A stretch of 30,591 nt of DNA from Scytalidium lignicola (taxonomy: Eukaryota > Ascomycota > Leotiomycetes). A model generated the notes under the pieces. It made no database searches. It was not told where the DNA came from and saw nothing but the letters and a program-made list of their open reading frames with translations. The DNA is taken from NCBI GenBank assembly GCA_002812745.2, contig NCSJ02000448.1:1-30591 (forward strand), written 5' to 3'. This document shows positions 22,854 through 30,591 of the stretch, piece by piece. A program made the position numbers and the translations under genes. Numbering within the stretch: position 1 is the first letter of the stretch; each line of letters opens with the position of its first letter.

Positions 22854-23591
22854 AAGGTGGTGGAGTTTTGGGGAGTTTTAAACTTTTACTTTTTTGCTGA
22901 TATGAATAGCAAAATCGTTCTTAAATAGAAAAGAAAGGCAAGGCTAAGAGCAAAGAGCATGGCTTGTGTGTGTGTATGTGTTCATGGCGTTATGAAAGAA
23001 AAAGGGTTTCGGAAAGCTAGCCACTTTTTAATACTTCTGGTGTAAATGTAGCTTAGCTTTTATACCTACAATACACCCCTAATAATAGAGAACTCCTTTT
23101 TTTAATATAAAAATTTCGCCGTAGATGTTGAGAAGTGGAAAGTATTCAGATTCAGATCTGGTAATTAACCACCTGTTTTAATTGATTTGGCTTGGAAGGT
23201 AGGTGCATCATTATAAGCGTACACTAAATAGACGCAAAAATTGTTATGTATAGAGAGAAGGGGTATTCTATTGTTCGTCTTTAAATGAGGTATATTTCTA
23301 CCTAGATAAGGGATGAGAAACGGTCCCTGAGCCGTGTATGTCTGTAGACACAGACATACGATACCAGAGTAAACCTCGCCTCTACCCCCATTGATGATTT
23401 ATGCAGATACACCTTTTTAGAGGGAGTTAACCTCCATGGCTATAGACCTGCAAGGTCAATATTCCATATGCCATGCTATCGATCCTGTCGGATTGGTCTA
23501 GCAAGCTCCATCGAACATATTACGATGGCGATGTAATGCGATGCAATGCTGTTAAAACAAAACTAGAATCGAAGAAGAAAAACCAACTCCT
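22854..23591. other. convergent 3' intergenic region between CYP51 and the aminopeptidase
   Basis: This AT-rich spacer holds the 3' ends of two converging genes. It has no plausible coding frame. The only structural feature seen is the perfect hairpin at 23336-23359. Confidence 0.65.
23336..23359. repeat. perfect 10-bp stem hairpin
   Basis: GTATGTCTGT, a four-base AGAC loop and ACAGACATAC form a mismatch-free hairpin. It lies in the spacer between convergent genes, 483 bp after the CYP51 stop and 233 bp beyond the aminopeptidase stop. It could fold in either 3' transcript, but no function is established. Confidence 0.7.
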
Positions 23592-26367
23592 CTACAACTC
23601 GCTCTTGATGATCTTCGGCTTGTATGCCTCAGCCCACTGCTTCACATCACCTCGATCCCTGGTAAGCCAGGCATCCTTGGCGCGAATAGCATCACAGCTT
23701 TGTGCAAGACCTTGATCGAAGCCCTTAGTACTTCTTCCACTGAAGAATTTCTGAACACGCTCTAGGCCCTCCTTGGTGCTGAAGCTAGACGTGCAAATTG
23801 AAACCATCGTGCCAAGCATGGAAAGGCCGGCAGGGAGCCGGCGGGTTAGCTCATCCCAGTTCTGGGTCATCCAGACGAACAATGCTTCGATACCTTCAGC
23901 ATGGGTTCGGAGAGCACCTAATGGAAGATAGATATCTTGTTCTTTCACTTCGCCACCTAATGGAAGAGCGAGAGTTCGCTTGATGAGTTCCGGATCCTTT
24001 GCTCTGCCTAGAGAGCGGAGTGCGGTGTTGCGCTCATCGCTGTTATTGGACTTGCGGTAGGTATCGAGGACAATATCGTACTAAAAAATGTCAGCCATTA
24101 TTCTATTAAATGACTCGATTGTAATGATTCCTTACCTCTTCTTTGCCGCCATATTTCAAGACTATGCCGAAGACGCTTCCTCGAATGTTGGGATGAATGG
24201 CGGACTTATCTCCCTTGGCATACTTAGCAAATATTTCTCGCGCGGCTTTGACTATAGTTGGATCTCCGGCCAATCCAGCACTGCCGAAGAGCATAGCCTT
24301 GAATTGTTGCTGGATGTGACCATCGCCTTCTTTGAACTCCCATCCGGCTTTGTGAGCCTTCTCGCTCACCAGATCTCTCTGGAAAGACTCGAGGCCGTCA
24401 CGAACACTCTTTTCCTCGAAAACCCAGGCGCCTTGAATGGCAGAGAGACGGGAAATGATCTCGTTCCACACGACGAACTCTGTCTCGCTGTCAAAGCCCT
24501 TGAGGAGATTCAGAACCCCTGATGTCTTCTGGTAGCCTGAGGCTGCGAGCGCTCCAGCATCAGCGATCATTCCTGCCCTATCTTCAACACTCAAAAGGCC
24601 ATCCTTAGCAGCCTTGCCTAGCTTTTCCAGCCGTTCGGGAGTGTAGGAGGTTCGGTAGATGCTGGTGTGATCTGCGTTTAGTTTGAAAAAGTCCATATCG
24701 GGAAGCTTGAAAGTATCTTCTCGCTCGGAGAGAACGAGCGACTCGTCAATACCGTTCTTGGTTCGAAGGCCAAGGAAAACGGGGTAGAGAACCTTGTCTT
24801 CCTCCGGCTTCACATCAGCTGTTCGAAGCAGGCGGTTCTGTTTCACGTGGATCTCTCCATTGCCCTCAGAAACCGTAACTACGGGATATCCGACATGCTT
24901 GGTCCAGATATCCATGACCTTGGAGACATCCTTTCCGCTAGCCGCGCTTAGAGCAGCCCAAAGGTCTCCCGTTTGGGTGTTGCCATAGGCGTGCTTTTTC
25001 AAGTACTGACGAATACCCTCCATAAAGACGTCTTCTCCAAGATACTTGGAAATCATACGGAGTACACAAGATCCCTTGGAGTATGAGATGGCGTCAAAAA
25101 TCTGGTTGACCTCATCTGCTCTCTTAACAGGGACCTCGATAGGATGACTGCTTCGCAAGGAGTCAAGAGAAAGCGCACTTTGCAGGTTGTCCGTGACATA
25201 GCTTTGCCAGACCTTCCATTCCGGGTAAAAGACATTGCAAGAGTACCAGGACATCCACGTAGCAAATCCTTCGTTGAGCCACAGACCATCCCAGAAATCC
25301 ATGGTCACAAGGTTGCCGAACCATTGATGAGCAAGCTCGTGTTGAACGACCTCTGCAACCCGTTCCTTGGTTGAGGCACCGCTCGTCTTCTCGTCAAAGA
25401 GCAGGTCCACCACACGGTAAGTAATGAGACCCCAGTTCTCCATTGCGCCGGCTGAGAAGTCAGGAATGGCTACCATATCCATCTTTGGCAACGGGAACTT
25501 GCTGTCAAAGGTCTTCTCATAGAAGTCGAGGGTACGAGCGGCAAGTTCGAGCGAGAATCGACCGTGCTCGATATCTTGATTTGGCGGGGCATATACTCGT
25601 ACAGGAACCCGGAAATTTTTCGTCTCAACGTAGTTGAGCTCACCAACGATGAAAGCAAGCAGATAGGTAGACATGTTAGGGGTCTTGTGGAATTTGACCG
25701 CCTTTTTGGTGGTACCACTTATTTCTGTCTCAGAAGCAACGTCCATATTGCTCAGACAAGTCAGCTTCTTGTCAGCGATCAAAGTGATAGTGAACTCCGC
25801 CTTCAAAGCAGGCTCATCGAAACATGGGAAAGCCCGTCGAGCGTCAGTCGGTTCCATCTGAGTAGTGGCCAAGATACCCTGAGTGCCGTCCGCGTTTTTA
25901 TACGTTGATCGGTAGAATCCTGCCATTTTATCGTTGAGTTGGCCGGTGAAGGTCATTTGAAGCTGTGCTTTTGATCCCTTTGGAATGGCCTTGGAGAACG
26001 AAACTTTGGTGGTCTGTGTATTCTCATTGTAGGAGATTGATGGAGAGGAGCTATCACGAGTCAGACCAGGACACAGCCATCACCAGAATCAGGGCCACCA
26101 CCCGCTTACTGACCTGATGGTCTCGGATCCCGAGAGAATCTTTGTGCTGTGGATATCAAGCTCCAGCGTGTTGAGAGATACCGAGGTTGTATCCTCCACA
26201 ACATCCAAATCGACGGTTACCTTGCCACTGTAGGTAAATTTCGTGAAATCGGGCTCCAGTTCGAGATCATAATGTCTGGGAATGACATTGCCAGGTAATA
26301 TCTCTCGGGCTTGCGTTACATTCATTCCGCCGCTGGCCGCATCTAGTCCTCCATGTAATTTGCACAT
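23592..26367 (-). CDS. ape2: M1-family zinc aminopeptidase (Ape2/Aap1 type)
   Basis: It releases N-terminal residues from peptides, mainly in the cytosol, for peptide turnover and nitrogen recycling. The three exons are 26367-26114, 26050-24136 and 24080-23592. The introns are 63 nt (donor GTCAGT, less usual) and 55 nt (donor GTAAGG). Splicing gives 885 residues, the usual family size. The N-terminal domain begins MCKL and reads LPGNVIPRHYDLELEPDF. The substrate-binding GAMEN motif is at 286-290. The zinc site HELAH is at 322-326, with the third ligand Glu345 in NEGFAT 18 residues later. A C-terminal helical ERAP1-like domain follows. I see no signal or transit peptide in this model, but an unseen upstream exon could add one. 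The Met at 26367 starts the frame and matches the MC-K start of yeast-type homologues. Confidence 0.95.
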
Positions 26368-27505
26368 TTCGTGGCGTCGATATGAACAATGTCTAATCGT
26401 TGAGGTGGAAGAGAGTGTGTGTCTAAGATGGTTGGAGATCTGGGGCCGTCTTGAAATAGTTTGGTATCTGGCATGGCATGTTAATTAGCGTACGTAGTCT
26501 TGACGGAGAGCGGTGCCTATATAGGCAGGAAGAGAGCGTCATCCAAGACCGGTGACCCCGCTATTAATACTCATTGCTAAGGATCGCCAACCCCGGGAGT
26601 GGCAGGTGGGTGGACCTACATTGGAGACTGAGAGGAGATGGTTGAAATCGCAGAAAATCTAGTGGTGAACAATCTTCGCTGGGCTAGAGAAGCAAAAGCG
26701 CGAGCCGTAGGGCGGACGAGACCAGGAGAAGTGATCGCAGAATCGATCACGCTTTTAATGACACGCATTGACGCCTAAAGGGAGTGGTAACAAATACAGT
26801 ACTGTACAAGAAAAAGTGAAGGTGGGGTAATTGGTCTAAGGAGGTGTGCGACTACTGTAGGAAGGCGGCGGGCAGTTAGTAGTGATGCAGCGAAGGACCA
26901 GACTTCTTTTCTTGCCCTGTCGAGATCTCACTCAATAAACCTTGTTGGCTCCAATGAGTTGAAGCTAAGCTTTGGCCGCCAGATCACATGAGCGCGGCCT
27001 GTATGCCTGAGGGGTCGCTCACACCTACCCAGAACGGCTTAGTTGAAATCTCTTTGAAGAGATCTGACAAGCGAAGACCATTAGTTAATAACGATGCGGT
27101 TTTCCCGTCGCGCCTGCTTTTACTTTTCCTCTTCAAGCAACGTTAATAGTCCTCCCAACCCACGTCTACTCTGCTCCATGATTGGGTTGGCGTTCATTGA
27201 AGCAAAGTCATTCAAGTTGTTGCGAGAGTAGATTCACCGCAAGTTTGAGGCAACCAAGATGCTCTTTTGAAGCTCTGATTGGAAGTCATAGGAAGTCGGC
27301 ACATCTCTATTCGTTCATCATGTTCATCATGGCCATGTACTGCGGTCGTGGGATTCTGGGTCACTGGTAGAAAGTTTGGATCGGATATCTCTAGTGCTGA
27401 TAATATGCAGTCTTGGATTTGTTGTGTGCCTCGAAGTTTCTCAAATGGACTGCAAAAAATATTTCTCGCCGAGCTACTGCATGCGAGGTGGAACCACTCG
27501 AAGAA
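26368..27505. other. aminopeptidase promoter and DPH4 3' flank
   Basis: No gene is supported. The left part should be the aminopeptidase promoter (minus strand), with a TATA-like palindrome at 26514-26527. TACAGTACTGTA, a 12-bp perfect palindrome, lies at 26795-26806. The part left of 27506 is 3' flank of the DPH4 gene. Short frames around 27180-27660 partly overlap the antisense of DPH4 and are not called. Confidence 0.55.
26514..26527 (-). promoter_or_regulatory. TATA-like 14-bp palindrome upstream of the aminopeptidase
   Basis: TGCCTATATAGGCA is a perfect palindrome with a central TATATA, about 150 bp before the aminopeptidase start on the minus strand. A TATA role is plausible from position alone. 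Confidence 0.4.
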
Positions 27506-28066
27506 TTATTTGGACATGCGGACATCATTGTCTCTTGTTGCTTTCTTCGACTCCTCCTCACCCTCCTCCTCCATGACACCAAACAGAACTTTCAGCCAAA
27601 GACTGCATCGATTGCATCCAACATTAAGCTCACCATCAGCAGCCGTCTCTTCTAGATCTTGTTCTGTAATCAGATAGCCACGCTCATCCCCGCATCTACA
27701 GCTTCTGTACCATATTCCATTTGCCTCATCAACATCTAGGTCATCCAAGTCTGCAATCTCAACACCAGTGTGATACCTTTCTCCGATATGTGACCTGACT
27801 GTCTGCAATCTCAGTTGCTTATCATATTCGGCACGAAGCTTGGGGTTCGATAGGGTAGCATATGCCTGTGATATCTGATCGATAGAATAATGAACCACTT
27901 TGCTTGACGTGGCAGCAGCTCGCTGGGAAACTTGCGACTTGTCGGGATGATTATGCAGAAGCGCCCTTCGATATGCGCTTCGTATCGTCTTCACGGATCC
28001 ATTCGAATCATCACGAAGAGCTTGGGGGATGCCAAGAATCTCGTAATATGACGGCACGTATGTCAT
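27506..28066 (-). CDS. dph4: DPH4-type J-protein for diphthamide synthesis
   Basis: DPH4 (Jjj3 in yeast, DNAJC24 in human) is an iron-binding J-protein that supports the first step of diphthamide formation on eEF2, together with DPH1, DPH2 and DPH3. The intronless 186-residue frame has an N-terminal J domain starting YYEILGIPQ, with the HPD tripeptide at 40-42 (in NHPDKS) and the helix IDQISQAYATLSNPKLRAEYD. A C-terminal CSL/DPH-type zinc finger follows. Its four cysteines are 123 and 125 (CRCG) and 151 and 154 (CNRC), with the typical CSLWLKVLF ending. This pairing of J domain and CSL finger is diagnostic. The tail after 163 is acidic and then basic, slightly longer than in yeast. The ATG at 28066 is the first after an in-frame stop. 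Confidence 0.93.
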   Translation of the reverse strand: MTYVPSYYEILGIPQALRDDSNGSVKTIRSAYRRALLHNHPDKSQVSQRAAATSSKVVHYSIDQISQAYATLSNPKLRAEYDKQLRLQTVRSHIGERYHTGVEIADLDDLDVDEANGIWYRSCRCGDERGYLITEQDLEETAADGELNVGCNRCSLWLKVLFGVMEEEGEEESKKATRDNDVRMSK

Positions 28067-30591
28067 CGATCCATCAACTTCCGTTGGGGTTGCAGTAATG
28101 GATGAAAGGACTTCCTAGTGTAGAAATTTGTGATTTCATAGATAAAGTCGCCTTAATGCCTGAGGCACAAAAGGAACCCCGCACACGTGAGGGGCAATTC
28201 TGAGCGGCAACCACGATGAAGCTTCTTCAATCTTAGATGATAACAAGTGCTGATTTCAGGACGAGCTATCGTCCTTGAAGGGTTTCTATCCTTTATAAAT
28301 TTCCGATATATGTGCTTGCATCATGTCGTTGTGATCTGGTATGCCATCACTAATGAGCTAACATCAGATGATTTCAATCAGATATATTTTGGGTTTAGCT
28401 TGTCGACTCTAGGCCTCCATCAGTTATTGAGTACTCTGTCAAAAGTTTAGATAAAGATGGGATAGTATGAGTATCAAGAGCTTAAAACTTACCGCGAGAA
28501 AGCTCCACTAGATGGTATTTACATTTCAGTCTGAATCAAAGCCTTATCCGAGTGGCGCTGGCTTCGACTGTGTTCGTTGCCTCTTGTTATAACCTTTAAA
28601 TCATCTCTTTTGTCTTTATTCTTGTCCTTTCACTTGATCTATTTCTCAATTCCTCTCATGAAAGGTCTCAGCGAAGTTCTTGAGTATAGACTATTGATTA
28701 CTCAAAACTTACCACCGTTGCTAGTCTCCGCAATAATTGCCTGGTATTATTATCTTTCTTTCCTGGTCTGCATGATGGGCATTCTTCCATGTCCAATTTG
28801 GAGACAGATACAGGAGAACTCCACAATCTGGCAAAGCATATCTGGAACAATTAGTGTAGCCAGTGCATGTCAAAATCAAGCCCTCCTACTCTTGAGAGAC
28901 AACTCCTTCACCTATCCACTCGCACCCTATAAGTCATCTTGAACCACTTTTAGCGTCGTTGCCTTACAATTATCTCCGTTTTAGGAGAATGAAGGATTTC
29001 AAGTGGACAATATCCCTGAATATAACTTTGGCCTGGGAAGCTTAAGCGACTTGGGGTCTGAGGGAATAGCCCATTGAAAGAATACTATCATTTTACTCCT
29101 GCCGTTGAATACATCCCGCTAGAAATCAAGGTGGCCACAATTGGCATCCGAGGTCCCAATCAGACATGTATATTCAAACTATGTTAGGTTGATAACATCA
29201 TCTATCCCGACATTGCACGCTCCTTCCTGTTTCGAGTTCATAGTGCTTAGAGAGTGCCACTTCTAGCAAGTAGGGCATTTAAGATGCACCCATAAAGTGT
29301 GGGACTTTGCAGGAAGAGTGAGCGAACACGAAATCCAACCCACATCACAACAGATCCTGCAGCCCAACAAACCAGTTCGAAATATTCTTCCCCTCTTCCC
29401 AACCATCTTTCTCAGCTAAACAAGGCTTGGTGTTTTTCTTGGACAGGTTTTGGGACAGGCGTATTTCTCATTTCAAATCCCTATAACATGTGATAATTGC
29501 AGGCCGCAAATTTTTGACAAGCACGAGACAGTCAGCGGGGCATTCATTGGTGCGTCTAGACGCAGATCGTCAATCTAGACCAACATTTCTCGCGAAGGGA
29601 CAACCTTCTCAGCACTCATCCTGCTCAAACTTCGACCACAATACTTCATTTTGTGTCCTAGATGTTGTGTCCAGAATGATTCCATGGTCCAGAGATAGGA
29701 TGGCATGGTGGTGCAAAGAGGGGATCAACTCTAACATGTGATGACAGGGATCACAACCCAGGCTGTTCATGCACATTGATAACACCCGTCGTGGGGCAAT
29801 CGGGATGGAATCTCGTCTAGATGGCTTACCAATTGCAGGACTCATTACGGACGTAATGTTGTGTCAATCATCAGGGACGGCAAGTTAAGACAAGCTTAAG
29901 CTTGGATTGAAGGATGACCGAGCGTCTGGGGGAAGGTTGTTGAGAGACGGAAAAAGAAAAGGAGAGGAAGGAGACATTACCCCGCTCAATACATCTCCAG
30001 AACTCTGCCAAGCTCGATGTTGAGTTCGATTATCGTCGTACAGAGCGCTTCAGCAGAAGACAGCGACGATGAATGGTTCTTCACCGCCATGGCCGTGCAT
30101 CAATAGGAGCAGCAGCACGAAAATCAGCAGGAACCATTATGGCCATCGTCGCCATCATCAATCACCGCGGGCAGCCAGATTAGCTGACTTTTGGCCAGGC
30201 GACATGATATATCTCATGATGAATCGTACAACAGTTGGACGTTGGAGCAGAGCATCTCATATTTCGAAGCCCCTTTTTCTCTCCTCTCTCCATCTAATTA
30301 TCCATCCGTGGAGATCAACCCCACTAATAACACACACGTAGGAGCAAAACCGTACCCAGCATACCCACCATGCAAGCCTCAGGCACAAATGGCCGAATTG
30401 GTAAATGCTGATCGAAGGGAAGGGGGACCCTTGGATCAGCAGAAGCCGCATTGTTCTGCTGGTCACTCTTTTCCGTGCCTTGCGTGCCCGTGACACCCTT
30501 GCGCGCACATGCAAAAAGCCCAACCCGCAGAATTCCCAGAATTCCCAGCTGCTGAATGGACCAACCGCCGCCCACCGCCCCGCCAGCCGGG
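28067..30591. other. 2.5 kb right-end region without a convincing gene
   Basis: The longest frames (for example 28577-28942, with a hydrophobic middle, and 30191-30493) show no family signature. A 14-bp perfect palindrome CAAGCTTAAGCTTG lies at 29891-29904. From about 30260 the plus strand becomes pyrimidine-rich, as in fungal leaders. An ATG in good context at 30370 is followed after 10 codons by a GTAAAT splice-donor-like word. A gene could begin there and run off the right edge, but too little is present to call it. In frame with 30191-30493, an upstream stretch from 30017 is interrupted by stops at 30104 and 30185. Confidence 0.5.
29891..29904. repeat. 14-bp perfect palindrome CAAGCTTAAGCTTG
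   Basis: The sequence is its own reverse complement, made of two overlapping AAGCTT words. It is probably incidental in non-coding DNA. Confidence 0.6.

Noticed and set aside
28577..29250. Protein-like stretches in shifting plus-strand frames, considered as a decayed gene
   Set aside because: Each stretch is only 20-40 codons, about what chance allows, and no family could be recognised in any frame.

Overview
The window looks like euchromatic sequence from a filamentous ascomycete (Pezizomycotina). The support is short spliceosomal introns (55-124 nt) with GT..AG ends and CTAAC/CTAAT-like branch sites, a CYP51B-type sterol 14-alpha-demethylase, a KipA/Kip2-type kinesin and long intergenic spaces. 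The CYP51 protein has its conserved Tyr at position 136, the numbering I recall for Leotiomycetes such as Botrytis and Blumeria. That hints at this class but does not prove it. Eleven isolated N bases, nearly all beside homopolymers, point to a draft assembly with unresolved run lengths.

Layout, left to right: a gene-poor 3' flank with microsatellites (1-1995); a kinesin-7 gene on the minus strand (1996-5158); a 3 kb spacer (5159-8188); a divergent pair, an STK19-family gene (minus, 8189-9432, broken by two apparent 1-nt frameshifts) and a histidine-phosphatase/phosphoglycerate-mutase-like gene (plus, 9954-10839), with a 277-bp terminal-inverted-repeat element between them; a C2H2 transcription factor (plus, 12809-14989) behind a long leader with upstream ORFs; a 2.6 kb spacer; a DGAT2 acyltransferase with an unusual 385-residue acidic N-terminal extension (plus, 17650-20166); CYP51 (plus, 21100-22853); an M1 aminopeptidase converging on it (minus, 23592-26367); a DPH4 J-protein (minus, 27506-28066); and about 2.5 kb with no convincing gene to the right edge.

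There is no operon, gene cluster, CRISPR array, tRNA or rRNA that I can support. The genes are mostly housekeeping: hyphal microtubule transport, DNA repair, transcription control, storage-lipid synthesis, ergosterol synthesis, peptide turnover and eEF2 diphthamide modification. The only functional neighbourhood is DGAT2 followed by CYP51 on the same strand, both ER lipid enzymes, and this may be chance. The items most worth a second look are the acidic DGAT2 extension, the MITE-like element in the divergent promoter, the frameshifted STK19 reading frame, the same-frame upstream ORF of the zinc-finger gene, and recurrent TACCGGTA and GTACAGTAC palindromes in the spacers.
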